From Actinomadura atramentaria DSM 43919 (GTDB lineage Bacteria > Actinomycetota > Actinomycetes > Streptosporangiales > Streptosporangiaceae), in NCBI RefSeq assembly GCF_000381885.1, contig NZ_KB907212.1, forward strand, positions 310,001 to 374,000: DNA of 64,000 nt, in the 5' to 3' direction. The notes beneath the pieces were generated by a model. That model saw only the letters and a list, made by a program, of their open reading frames with translations. It was not told where the DNA came from and did no database searches. Of this stretch, positions 47,505-56,668 are shown one piece after another; position 1 is the stretch's first letter; every line of letters begins with the position of its first letter. The position numbers and the translations under genes are program-made.

Positions 47505-48599
47505 TCAGAGTTCGAGTTCGACGGGCCCGGCGGCGGCGGACACGCACGTCTGGACGAGGTGCCCTTCCTCGCCGTGGACCTCGCCGGTGCGCAGGTCGCG
47601 GACCTGGCCGGAGCAGAGGCGGCCGACGCAGCTGTAGCAGATGCCCATGCGGCAGCCGCTGGGCAGCAGCGCGCCCGCGTTCTCGCCCGCGTCCAGCAGC
47701 GAGGTGGAGCCGTCGGCGTCGACCTCGATGCCGCTCGTGCGGAACGTGACGCGGCCGCCCTCGCCGCCCGCGCCCAGCAGGACGGGGCGGAACCGCTCGA
47801 CGCGCAGCCGGTCCTCGGCGCCCGCGTCGCGCCAGTGCGCCTCGACGTCGTCGAGCATGTCGGCGGGCCCGCACGCCCAGGTGGCACGGTCCCGCCAGTC
47901 GGGGCACAGGTCGGCCAGGTCGGCGGGCTTGAGCCGGCCGTCGGCGGCGGTGTGCCGCTCGTGCAGGGTCAGCGCGGGGACGCGCGCGGCGAGCGCGCGC
48001 AGTTCCGCGCCGAAGATGGCGTCCTCCGGCGTCCGCGAGGAGTACACGACGACGGTGTCCGGCCACAGCCCGGTGGCGGCGAGGTCGCGCAGCATCGCCA
48101 TGACCGGCGTGATGCCGCTGCCCGCCGCGAGGAACAGGATCTTGTTGGGACGCGGGTGCGGCAGGACGAACTCGCCCTCGGCCGCCGCGAGCCGGACGAT
48201 CGTGCCGGGCCGCGCCTCGGTGACGAGGTGGCGGGACACGACGCCGTCCGGGTTCGCCTTGACGGTGATCGCCAGGCGGCCGTCGCGGCGCGGCGGCGCG
48301 GACAGTGAGAACGTCCGCCAGTGGCGCACGCCGTCCACGTCCACGCCGATCTTGAGCCACTGGCCCGCGCGGTGCCCGGCCCATTCGACGCCGGGCTTGA
48401 TCTCCAGGGTGGCGACGCCGGGGGCCTCGTGGCGGATCGCCTCGATCCGGCCGCGGGGCTCGGCCGTCGACCACAGCGGGTTGACGAGCCCGAGGTAGTC
48501 CTCGGGCAGCAGCGGCGTGGTGAGCCACCGCGCCGCCGCGGCGAGCCGGCGCGCCGGCCCGCGCGACCTACCCGTGCTACGGGTCGCGTGCGGAGTCAA
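47505..48599 (-). CDS. ferredoxin reductase (FAD/NAD domain plus 2Fe-2S ferredoxin domain)
   Basis: A 364-residue electron donor for the desaturase. Order: FAD domain with RTFSLSAPP, NAD(P) site LFLAAGSGITPVMAMLR, WACGPADMLD near the end of the reductase, and a C-terminal plant-type 2Fe-2S domain with CRMGICYSC, then GRLCSG and a last Cys in VQTCVS. The TTG at 48599 is chosen because GGGGAGG sits 5 bases upstream and the frame before it lacks conservation; no ATG or GTG has a site. Function in desaturation is inferred from the operon. Confidence 0.92.
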   Translation of the reverse strand: MTPHATRSTGRSRGPARRLAAAARWLTTPLLPEDYLGLVNPLWSTAEPRGRIEAIRHEAPGVATLEIKPGVEWAGHRAGQWLKIGVDVDGVRHWRTFSLSAPPRRDGRLAITVKANPDGVVSRHLVTEARPGTIVRLAAAEGEFVLPHPRPNKILFLAAGSGITPVMAMLRDLAATGLWPDTVVVYSSRTPEDAIFGAELRALAARVPALTLHERHTAADGRLKPADLADLCPDWRDRATWACGPADMLDDVEAHWRDAGAEDRLRVERFRPVLLGAGGEGGRVTFRTSGIEVDADGSTSLLDAGENAGALLPSGCRMGICYSCVGRLCSGQVRDLRTGEVHGEEGHLVQTCVSAAAGPVELEL

Positions 48600-48621
48600 G
48601 GGGGCCTCCCCGTGCGGTCCT

Positions 48622-48656
48622 AACTTACGTTGCCGTAACCTACGGTGCCGTAAGTT
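48622..48656. promoter_or_regulatory. 35-bp palindromic operator upstream of the desaturase operon
   Basis: AACTTACG (48622-48629) and CGTAAGTT (48649-48656) are exact inverted copies. Between them, GCCGTA and TACGGTGC halves continue the dyad around a centre at 48639. It starts 22 bp before the TTG start. TetR-family regulators of desaturases (DesT/FasR-like) bind palindromes of TTACG type; none is encoded nearby. Confidence 0.65.
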
Positions 48657-48851
48657 CTGGGTCTGTTCAAGGGCTTGTCCGGCAAAGCGACCGGCATCAC
48701 ACCATCGCACGATGTCTCATTGCTTGATGTAGCTCTAGGTGACAAAACTCGTTCCGAGGTGTGTGCCCGGCAGCGCAGGGACTGCACATCCGCGCGGCGG
48801 TCCGGGGATGTGACGTCCGACCTGCTCCTGAGTCACGTCCGTCCCGCGGCT

Positions 48852-48880
48852 CTCATCGTTTTCTCATCTTCGCCTCAGCG
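48852..48880 (+). promoter_or_regulatory. three phased 11-bp repeats, likely OmpR-family response-regulator site
   Basis: CTCATCG, CTCATCT and CTCAGCG start at 48852, 48863 and 48874, exactly 11 bp apart, 32 bp before the export-operon start codon. Helically phased direct repeats of this length are the hallmark of OmpR/PhoB-type regulators. No such regulator gene is in the neighbourhood. Confidence 0.55.
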
Positions 48881-48912
48881 GTCCCCCAGACGGCGTCGGC
48901 AGTCTGCTCGGC

Positions 48913-50091
48913 ATGAACCGGCCGATCCCGCGCCGGACCCTGCTGGTCAACGGCGCGCTCGGCGTGCTGCTGCTCGGCGGGGCCGGCGCCGCCTACCTGA
49001 GCCTCTCCGACGACGGCTCGGACGCGTCCGCGGCCACCCGCACCACGCGCGTCCAGCGCGGCACCGTCTCCTCCTCGGTGTCGGCGTCCGGCTCCGTGGA
49101 GAGCTCCCGCACCCGCTCGCTGTCGTTCACGGCCTCCGGGACCGTCACGAAGATCTACGTGAAGGCCGGGAAGAAGGTCGCCGCGGGCACCGTCCTGGCC
49201 CGCCTCGACTCGACCGAGGCCCAGGAGAGCCTGGCCGAGGCCAAGGCCAACCTGACCGTCGCCGAGTCCGGGGACACCACGTCCGACAAGGGCTACGCCA
49301 GCTATCTCCAGGCCCGCAACGCCTACAACTCCGCGCTCCGCACCTACAACGGGACCGTGCTGCGGGCTCCGATCGCCGGGACGATCACGGCGGTGAACGG
49401 GACGGTCGGGGGGAGTTCCGGCGGTTCCGGCGGGTCCTCGTCGTCTGGTGGGTCGTCGTCGTCGGGCGGGTCCGGGTCCTCGTCGTCTTCCGGGAGCACG
49501 TCCACCTCTTCGTCCTCGGGGTCCGGCTTTATCGAGATGGCCGACACGTCCAAGATGCAGATCACCGGCAACTTCACCGAGGCCGACACCACCAAGCTCA
49601 AGAACGGCCAGGCCGCGACGGTCTCGTTCGACGCGCTCACCGGTAAGACCGCCACCGGGAAGGTCGTCGAGGTCGGGCTTTCGCCGACGACCACGGACAA
49701 CGTCGTGAAGTACCCCGTCACGATCAGCCTGACCAAGGTGCCGTCCGGCGTCCGGCTCGGGCAGACCGCGACCGTCGAGGTCAGCGTCGCCAAGGCCGAG
49801 GACGTCCTGTACGTCCCGACCGCGGCGGTGCGGACGGCGGGCGGGCAGAGCACCGTCACCGTCGTGAAGGACGGGAAGCGCTCGACCGTGCAGGTCGAGG
49901 TCGGCGTCAAGGGCGACCAGGGGACCGAGATCACCTCGGGGCTCCAGGAGGGCGACGAGGTCGTGCTGACCTCGACGTCCGCCGGCGGGACGTCCGGGCA
50001 GACCGGGCTGCGCGGCGGCGCGGGCCTCGGCGGCGGGATGCCCGGCGGCGGCATGCCGGGCGGCGGCGCGCCGGGCGGGGGACGGCGGTGA
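48913..50091 (+). CDS. efflux membrane-fusion (adaptor) protein, MacA-like
   Basis: A 392-residue HlyD-family adaptor. Membrane anchor 8-30, barrel-sandwich lipoyl half SFTASGTVTKIYVKAGKKVAAG (in two pieces about 73-95), a short helical hairpin, then a Ser/Gly-rich stretch (about 160-205) where the second lipoyl half should begin (RAPIAGTITAVNG), and the beta-barrel and proximal domains (LQEGDEVVLTS). The C-terminus is Gly/Pro-rich. First gene of a five-gene operon with MacB-like ATPase and permease; the next gene starts inside its stop (GTGA). Confidence 0.9.
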   Translation: MNRPIPRRTLLVNGALGVLLLGGAGAAYLSLSDDGSDASAATRTTRVQRGTVSSSVSASGSVESSRTRSLSFTASGTVTKIYVKAGKKVAAGTVLARLDSTEAQESLAEAKANLTVAESGDTTSDKGYASYLQARNAYNSALRTYNGTVLRAPIAGTITAVNGTVGGSSGGSGGSSSSGGSSSSGGSGSSSSSGSTSTSSSSGSGFIEMADTSKMQITGNFTEADTTKLKNGQAATVSFDALTGKTATGKVVEVGLSPTTTDNVVKYPVTISLTKVPSGVRLGQTATVEVSVAKAEDVLYVPTAAVRTAGGQSTVTVVKDGKRSTVQVEVGVKGDQGTEITSGLQEGDEVVLTSTSAGGTSGQTGLRGGAGLGGGMPGGGMPGGGAPGGGRR

Positions 50092-50800
50092 CCCCGGTCC
50101 TGGACGTCCGGTCGGTCACCAAGGTCTACGGGTCCGGCGACACGGCCGTCCACGCGCTGCGCGGCGTCTCGCTGACCGTCGAGCGCGGCGACTACGTCGC
50201 GATCATGGGGGCGTCCGGGTCCGGGAAGTCGACGCTGATGAACATCATCGGCTGCCTCGACGTCCCCACCGGCGGCCGCTACCGGCTCGACGGGCACGAC
50301 GTCGGCGGCCTCGACGAGCGGCGCCTGGCGATCCTGCGCAACCGGCGCATCGGGTTCGTGTTCCAGTCGTTCAACCTGATCCCCCGGATGACCGCGCGCG
50401 CCAACGTCGAGCTGCCCCTCGCCTACGGCGGTGTTCGCGCCGCCGAGCGCCGCCGCCGCGCGCTCGCCGCGCTCCGCGAGGTCGGGCTGGAGGACCGGAC
50501 GGGGCACGAGCCCAACGAGCTGTCCGGCGGTCAGCAGCAGCGCGTCGCCCTCGCCCGCGCCCTCGTCACCGCGCCCACGCTGCTCCTCGCCGACGAACCC
50601 ACCGGTGCGCTCGACAGCCACTCCACCGAGGACGTCCTGCGGCTGTTCGACGGCCTCAACCGCGCGGGCCGCACGCTCGTCGTCATCACCCACGAGGCGG
50701 ACGTCGCCACGCACGCCCGGCGCATCGTCCGGCTCGTGGACGGGCGGATCACCGAGGACCGGCGGCTCGCACCCGTCGCGGATCTCGCACGGGCCGCCCG

Positions 50801-50804
<4 letters not shown>
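50088..50804 (+). CDS. ABC transporter ATP-binding protein (MacB-type)
   Basis: A 238-residue ATPase: Walker A GASGSGKST (about 41-49), Q-loop FVFQSFNLIP, signature LSGGQQQRVALARAL (about 145-159), Walker B LLLADEPTGALD, H-loop VITHE. The GTG overlaps the adaptor stop (GTGA), and the permease start in turn overlaps its own stop, so all three are translationally coupled. It energises the permease for export of an unknown substrate. Confidence 0.96.
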
Positions 50805-52061
<1,257 letters not shown>

Positions 52062-52069
<8 letters not shown>

Positions 52070-52745
52070 CCGCACCAGGGAGGACCCCGTGCCCGATTCC
52101 GACGACCGGCCCGACGCCGTTCCGGCCTCCGGTTCCCCGCCGCGCGCCGGCGGGGAGCCGCCGGACGGGGAGCTGCTCGCGACGTCGCCGTTCGACGACG
52201 ACCTCGACGCCGCGCTCGCCGCCGTCCCGGCCAAGCGCGCCCTGCCGGGGCCGACGCTGTACCTGGCGGCGGGGCTGCTGCTCGTCGTCGGGTTCCTCGG
52301 CGGCATCCAGGCGCAGAAGTGGCGGTCGGACGACTCGGGCGGACGGTCCGGGAACGGGATGGCGCAGGCCGGGGAGGGCTTCCCCGGCGGGGCGCGCGGC
52401 GGTTACGGCTCGCGGGCGGGCGGCGAGTCGGGCGGGATGCCCGGCTTCGGCGGCGCGCCCGGCGGCGGGTACGGCGGCGCGTACGGCGGGCGCGGCGGCT
52501 TCGGCGGGGCCGGGGTCACGGCGGGCACCGTCGTGAAGGTCTCCGGCGACACGCTCTGGGTCAAGACGTCCGACGGCAAGACCGTGAAGGTCCACACCAG
52601 CGACTCGACGAAGGTCAGCGTGACGAAGCAGGGGTCGCTCAAGGATTTCGGCTCCGGCGCGACCGTCGTCGTGCGCGGCTCGGCGGGCGACGACGGCACC
52701 GTCACCGCGACCCAGGTCACCGAGGGCGGCGGCCGTGGCAACTGA
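52062..52745 (+). CDS. membrane-anchored Gly-rich protein with C-terminal OB-like (DUF5666-type) domain
   Basis: A 227-residue protein overlapping the permease gene by 8 bp. An acidic, Pro-rich cytoplasmic part (1-65), one membrane segment at about 67-86 (TLYLAAGLLLVVGFLGGIQ), a Gly/Tyr/Phe-rich linker (about 95-150) and a C-terminal beta domain (TAGTVVKVSGDTLWVKTSDG, then TKQGSLKDFGSGATVVVRGS) that looks like the DUF5666 OB fold. No enzyme motif. Position suggests an accessory factor of the export system. Confidence 0.75.
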
Positions 52746-52761
52746 TTCCAGGAGACACCCG

Positions 52762-53157
52762 ATGAACCGGAAGTTCGCGGCGGTGGCCGCCGCCGCGTCG
52801 ATCCTGCTCGCGTCGGCGTGCGGCGGGGGCGACGGCAAGGACGGCGGCGGCAGGGCGGCGGCGTCGGCCGATCCGATGGCGGCGTTCCGCGCCTGCCTGC
52901 AGAAGCAGGGCGTGGACATGCCGGAGGGGCGTCGCGGCGGGAACGGCGCCCCGCCGTCGGGTGCGCCGTCCGGCCGTCCTAGCTGGAACGCGTCCGATCG
53001 GCCCTCGAATCGTCCCACGGGCCGTCCCACGCGCTCGGCCGCCCAGCAGAAGGCCATGCAGGCGTGCGCGTCCCTGGCCCCGAACCGCGGCGGACGCGGC
53101 CCCGGCGACTACGGCGGCCCGCCCGGCGGCGGCGCGCCGAGCCCGGCGGCGTCCTGA
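52762..53157 (+). CDS. small lipoprotein, export-operon tail
   Basis: A 131-residue lipoprotein. Signal peptide with lipobox LASAC (lipidated Cys about residue 20), then a Gly/Asp linker, a conserved-looking MAAFRACLQKQGVDMPEGRR (about 38-57), and Pro/Arg/Gly-rich sequence with a second Cys in KAMQACASLAP. Two Cys could form a disulfide. The ATG at 52762 has AGGAG 8 bases upstream. Last gene before a 16-bp terminator hairpin; function unknown, probably linked to the exporter. Confidence 0.75.
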   Translation: MNRKFAAVAAAASILLASACGGGDGKDGGGRAAASADPMAAFRACLQKQGVDMPEGRRGGNGAPPSGAPSGRPSWNASDRPSNRPTGRPTRSAAQQKAMQACASLAPNRGGRGPGDYGGPPGGGAPSPAAS

Positions 53158-53173
53158 CGGCCGCCCCCTGAAC

Positions 53174-53218
53174 GTCGGCGGGCGGGCGGAGAGCCCCCGC
53201 GACCGCCCGCCCGCCGAC
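53174..53218 (+). terminator. 16-bp hairpin terminator of the export operon
   Basis: GTCGGCGGGCGGGCGG (53174-53189) pairs perfectly with 53203-53218 across a 13-base loop, 17 bp after the lipoprotein stop. The rest of the 315-bp gap to the next gene holds structured-element copy B. Confidence 0.8.
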
Positions 53219-53291
53219 CCCGCGCCCGCTCGGGTGGCTGTGCCCGGCGACGGGTGCGAGTATGGCTAGGCCGTGTCCCAAAGTGCCTCAG

Positions 53292-53426
53292 CCACAGCGC
53301 GAGTGCGTTACCTGGCCGGTGAAGCGATGCCGGAGGCGAGCTTCACCGGGCAGATCGCGGAGCGATGCCGCGCTCGCCAAGGCCCGGTGAGGTCCGAGCC
53401 GCCAGGCGAGGGCCGTGGGCCGGGAC
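53292..53426 (+). ncRNA. structured RNA-like element, copy B (upstream of a lipoprotein hydrolase)
   Basis: A 135-bp relative of 16025-16162. Hairpin 1: CCGGTGAAGC (53316-53325) with GCTTCACCGG (53340-53349), extended by CTG/CAG, 14-base loop GATGCCGGAGGCGA, 12 of 14 bases as in copy A. Hairpin 2: ATCGC-GGA-GCGAT (53354-53366). Hairpin 3: CTCGCC (53373-53378) with GGCGAG (53405-53410). Stem differences from copy A are compensated (GAGGC/GCCTC becomes GAAGC/GCTTC, plus an extra T-A pair). It ends 46 bp before the start of the next gene. Confidence 0.55.
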
Positions 53427-53472
53427 TTTGAAACACTGCTAGCCGATCTGGGCCGACGAAACGGGGTCACGC

Positions 53473-54957
53473 GTGCGGGCAAGAGCGATCAGCGCAGCGG
53501 CGGCGGCACTCGTCCTCGCCCTGGCGTCGGCGTGCGGGGGCGGCGGCGACGATCCCGCGCCCGCCCGCTCGTCCGCCGCGGACGGCCTCGCCTGGACGGA
53601 CTGCGGCCAGGGGTTCCAGTGCGGGACGGTGCGCGTCCCGCTGGACTACGCCAAGCCGGACGGCGACACCATCGGCATCGCGATGATCAAGCTTCCGGCG
53701 ACGGACCCGTCCCGGCGCGTCGGCTCACTGTTCACGAACCCGGGCGGGCCGGGCGGATCGGGCATCGAGTTCGTCCGCCAGGCCGGGCGGATCTTCAGCA
53801 GCGATCTGCGGCGTTCGTTCGACATCATCGGGTTCGACCCGCGCGGCGTGGGGGAGAGCTCGCCCGTCCGCTGCCTCACCGGGCCCGAGCTGGACACCTA
53901 CTTCGGCACCGACTCGTCGCCCGACGACCGCGCCGAGGTCGACGCGTTCGCCGCGCAGAGCAAGAAGTTCGCCGCCGCGTGCGGCGCGAAGGCCGCTCGG
54001 CTGCTGCCGCACGTCGGCACCCGCGACGCCGCCCGCGACATGGACCTGATGCGCGCGGCCGTGGGCGACGCGAAGCTCACGTACTACGGCGCGTCCTACG
54101 GCACCTACCTCGGCGCGACGTACGCGGAGGAGTTCCCCGCGAAGGTGCGCGCGCTCGTCCTCGACGGCGCGCTCGACCCGAAGGTGTCGCCCGCGGACGT
54201 GCTGGTCGAGCAGGCGAAGGGCTTCGAGACGGCGTTCCGGGCGTTCGCGGAGGACTGCGTCCGGCAGGCGGGCTGCCCGCTCGGCACGTCCGCGGACGAG
54301 GCCGTCGCGAAGCTCTCGTCCTTCTTCGCCTCGGTGGACCGCGAACCGCTCACCAACAGCCGCGACTCCCGGCGCGTCACCGAGTCCTGGGCGACGATGG
54401 GCGTCGCGACGGCCCTCTACAACAAGGACTTCTGGCCCAACCTGCGCCAGGCTCTGGACCAGGCGATCAACCGCCGCGACGGCACGCTCCTGCTGACGCT
54501 CGCCGACACGATGGTCGAACGGAAGCCCGGCGGCCAGTACAGCAACGAGAACGACGCCAACATGGCCGTGAACTGCATCGACAAGCCCAACCCGCCGACG
54601 CTCGGCGCGTACCAGAAGTACGTGGACCGCGCCGCGCGGCAGTCCCCGCGCTTCGGCCCGTTCGTCGTCTGGGGCGGTCTGGCCTGCGTCTACTGGCCGA
54701 CGAAGCCCACCGAGCCGCCCCACGCGATCAAGGCCGCCGGCGCCCCGCCGATCCTCGTGATCGGAACCACACGCGACCCCGCGACCCCGTACCCGTGGGC
54801 CCAGAGCCTCGCCGCCCAGCTCGACAAGGGCGTCCTCCTCACCCTCAACGGCGACGGCCACACCGCCTACCTGCAAGGAGACTCCTGCATCACCGCGGCG
54901 ACGGACCGCTACCTCACCACCGCCGAACCCCCGCGCGACGGAACCCGCTGCAACTGA
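53473..54957 (+). CDS. lipoprotein alpha/beta hydrolase (tripeptidyl aminopeptidase-like, TAP C-terminal domain)
   Basis: A 494-residue exported hydrolase. Lipobox LASAC near residue 21. N-terminal fold-1 domain with NPGGPGGSG (oxyanion region, about 90-98), DPRGVGES, and nucleophile Ser208 in YGASYGTYLG. The C-terminal TAP-like domain holds the Asp in IGTTRDPATPY and the His in NGDGHTAY. Actinomycete relatives trim N-terminal peptides outside the cell (Slp/TAP family). The GTG start lacks a strong ribosome site. The structured element lies directly upstream. Confidence 0.92.
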   Translation: MRARAISAAAAALVLALASACGGGGDDPAPARSSAADGLAWTDCGQGFQCGTVRVPLDYAKPDGDTIGIAMIKLPATDPSRRVGSLFTNPGGPGGSGIEFVRQAGRIFSSDLRRSFDIIGFDPRGVGESSPVRCLTGPELDTYFGTDSSPDDRAEVDAFAAQSKKFAAACGAKAARLLPHVGTRDAARDMDLMRAAVGDAKLTYYGASYGTYLGATYAEEFPAKVRALVLDGALDPKVSPADVLVEQAKGFETAFRAFAEDCVRQAGCPLGTSADEAVAKLSSFFASVDREPLTNSRDSRRVTESWATMGVATALYNKDFWPNLRQALDQAINRRDGTLLLTLADTMVERKPGGQYSNENDANMAVNCIDKPNPPTLGAYQKYVDRAARQSPRFGPFVVWGGLACVYWPTKPTEPPHAIKAAGAPPILVIGTTRDPATPYPWAQSLAAQLDKGVLLTLNGDGHTAYLQGDSCITAATDRYLTTAEPPRDGTRCN

Positions 54958-55015
54958 TGCACACACCTGTCCCAGAACCGGGTAGACTGCTACCCGCGCC
55001 GTCCCCGAACGGCAC

Positions 55016-55091
55016 GCCGCCTTAGCTCAGTCGGCAGAGCGATTCACTCGTAATGAATAGGTCATCGGTTCGATTCCGATAGGCGGCTCCA
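55016..55091 (+). tRNA. tRNA-Thr (anticodon CGT)
   Basis: Acceptor stem GCCGCCT pairs with AGGCGGC; D arm TAGCTCAGTCGGCAGAGC; anticodon loop CTCGTAA within ATTCA/TGAAT; T arm with GGTTCGATTCC; CCA encoded at 55089-55091. A TAGACT -10-like box lies 28 bp upstream at 54983-54988. Confidence 0.96.
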
Positions 55092-55233
55092 ACCTGACCA
55101 GGGCGTTCACCTCACCGGGTGGACGCCCTTCGTCGTTCGGGTAGCAGTTCTTGCCGGTCCCCCTCAGGTATGGGCGGGCGGTTACCCGTGCGGGGCGATG
55201 TGCGGTTGCCCGGTCGGCGAACATGCTCGGAGC

Positions 55234-55428
55234 ATGAGACTGATTTCCAAGACGGCGGGGGTGCTGGCCGTCGTGATCGCGGCCGGGGGTGCCGCCGCCG
55301 TGCCGACCGGGGCTGTGACTTCGCGGAGCGGGTCGGGTGATTGCGTGTTGGTGCCGCGTGCGGTGTGCGGGGTTGTGCGGCCTGGACCGGTGGACGACAC
55401 GGGCGCACTGTCTCGGATGCGTCGATGA
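55234..55428 (+). CDS. small putative secreted peptide
   Basis: A 64-residue reading frame starting MRLISKTAGVLAVVIAAGG, a short but well-formed signal sequence with possible cleavage at AAA-VPT. The remainder has two Cys (DCVLVPRAVC) and is otherwise unremarkable. GGAG lies close to the ATG. There are no homologues I recognise, so it may be a real small exported peptide or chance. Confidence 0.35.
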   Translation: MRLISKTAGVLAVVIAAGGAAAVPTGAVTSRSGSGDCVLVPRAVCGVVRPGPVDDTGALSRMRR

Positions 55429-55507
55429 GTCCGGCGGTGTGGATTTCGCCCGGGGCGCTGTTGGGTGCGTGATCGAGCCGCGTTAAAACTGATTTTTCTG
55501 GTCGGGG

Positions 55508-56122
55508 CTAGCTCGGCGGCTGGGGGCGGAGGCCGTCGAGGATCAGGTGGGCCAGGTGGGTCGCGCGGGGTTTGTTGGATTCCGCGTTGGCGTGGTGGAT
55601 GGCGGCGAAGGCTCCGGCGACCAGGGCCATCAGATCCTCGGGGGTTACGTCGTCGCGGACGGTGCCGGCGGTGCGGGCGCGGGTCAGGAGAGTCGCGACT
55701 TGGTGGGTTAGGTCGGCGGCCACGTCCGGGGCGGCGGTGCGCAGGTCGAACTCGGCTGCCAGAAGGGCGCTTTTGACGGTTGCGTTTTCGGCGCCCGTGG
55801 CCATCATTCGGCCCAGGAGGGTGAACAGGGCTTCGGGGTCGTCGGTGGCGGTCAGCTCTTCGGCCTCTTTGATGAGCTGTTCGAGTTGGTCGATCGCTAC
55901 GGCCAGGTAGAGCGCTTCCTTCGTCGGGAAGTGGCGGTGGACGGTGCCCGGGCCGACGTTGGCGCGGCGGGCGATCTCATCCAGGGAGACGCCCAGGCCC
56001 TCGGTCGCGAACGCCCGCTGGGCGGTTCGGAGCACTCGGTCGCGGTTGCGGCGCGCGTCGGCTCGTAGCTCGCGGGCGGGGCTGTGAGCTGCGCCGGCGC
56101 GGTCTGGTGGCGGGGTGGACAT
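55508..56122 (-). CDS. TetR/AcrR family regulator
   Basis: A 204-residue TetR protein. HTH: VSLDEIARRANVGPGTVHRH (about 46-65), then FPTKEALYLAV. The C-terminal part (TEDLMALVAGAFAAIHHAN-like) belongs to the SbtR/TetR_C subgroup. The ATG at 56122 is followed by a disordered Pro/Ala-rich leader. It diverges from a SnoaL-like gene; two 19-bp repeats between them are likely operators. Codon use shows more T in third position than the window average. Confidence 0.9.
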   Translation of the reverse strand: MSTPPPDRAGAAHSPARELRADARRNRDRVLRTAQRAFATEGLGVSLDEIARRANVGPGTVHRHFPTKEALYLAVAIDQLEQLIKEAEELTATDDPEALFTLLGRMMATGAENATVKSALLAAEFDLRTAAPDVAADLTHQVATLLTRARTAGTVRDDVTPEDLMALVAGAFAAIHHANAESNKPRATHLAHLILDGLRPQPPS

Positions 56123-56135
56123 GGTGACAGCAGCA

Positions 56136-56188
56136 TAACCGGGGCGGCGCACCGTATAGTCTGGGGACGTAACCGGGGCGTCGCACCG
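56136..56188. promoter_or_regulatory. two 19-bp direct repeats, probable TetR operators
   Basis: TAACCGGGGCGGCGCACCG (56136-56154) recurs with one change at 56170-56188. Each holds an imperfect palindrome (CGG.GCG.CGC.CCG). TATAGT at 56155-56160 between them is a likely -10 for the plus-strand SnoaL-like gene, so repression of both directions is plausible. Confidence 0.65.
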
Positions 56189-56230
56189 CTTATTGGGCGT
56201 CTCGACCGACCCGATGCGGAGAGCGCGCAG

Positions 56231-56584
56231 ATGACCGATCGCGACGATGCCGTGGCCCTGGTCCAGCGACTGCAGGAGTGCTTCAACACCCGGCGGTTCG
56301 ACGGCGCCGACGAGCTGCACACGCCCGACTTCTACAGCCACCCGCTCGGCACGACCGGGATCGAGGCGGGCAAGGACGCCTGGCGCACGGTCGTCGCGCG
56401 TTTCCCCCGCATGCGCGTCACCGCCGAAGACATCCTGGTCGACGGGAACAAGGTCGCCGTCCGCTCGTCCGTCGAGGGCATGACGGACTCGGACGCGCGA
56501 CCCACCCTGATCGAGATCTTCCGCATCGAGAACGGCCGCTTCGCCGAGATGTGGGGCCTCACCGAAGGCCCGGACCCGCGTTGA
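56231..56584 (+). CDS. SnoaL-like / NTF2-fold protein
   Basis: A 117-residue cone-shaped NTF2-fold protein of the SnoaL/ester-cyclase type: VQRLQECFNTRRFDGADELH (about 10-29), TPDFYSHPLG, and a C-terminal sheet with EIFRIENGRFAEMWGLTEG. These proteins are cyclases, isomerases or small-molecule binders; catalytic residues cannot be assigned. The ATG at 56231 has GGAG 9 bases upstream. Likely controlled by the divergent TetR protein. Confidence 0.85.
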   Translation: MTDRDDAVALVQRLQECFNTRRFDGADELHTPDFYSHPLGTTGIEAGKDAWRTVVARFPRMRVTAEDILVDGNKVAVRSSVEGMTDSDARPTLIEIFRIENGRFAEMWGLTEGPDPR

Positions 56585-56668
56585 CGAAACGGCTGGCGGC
56601 GGCCCTGGGATGGAGGGCCGCCGCTCGTCGCAGGGAGTCGAAGCTGGGGAGCGTGGGAGACTTGGTGA

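Noticed and set aside
55027-55224. Minus-strand frame over tRNA-Thr giving a PPIGIEPMTYSLR-like peptide
   Set aside because: This is the well-known spurious translation of a tRNA gene's antisense strand.
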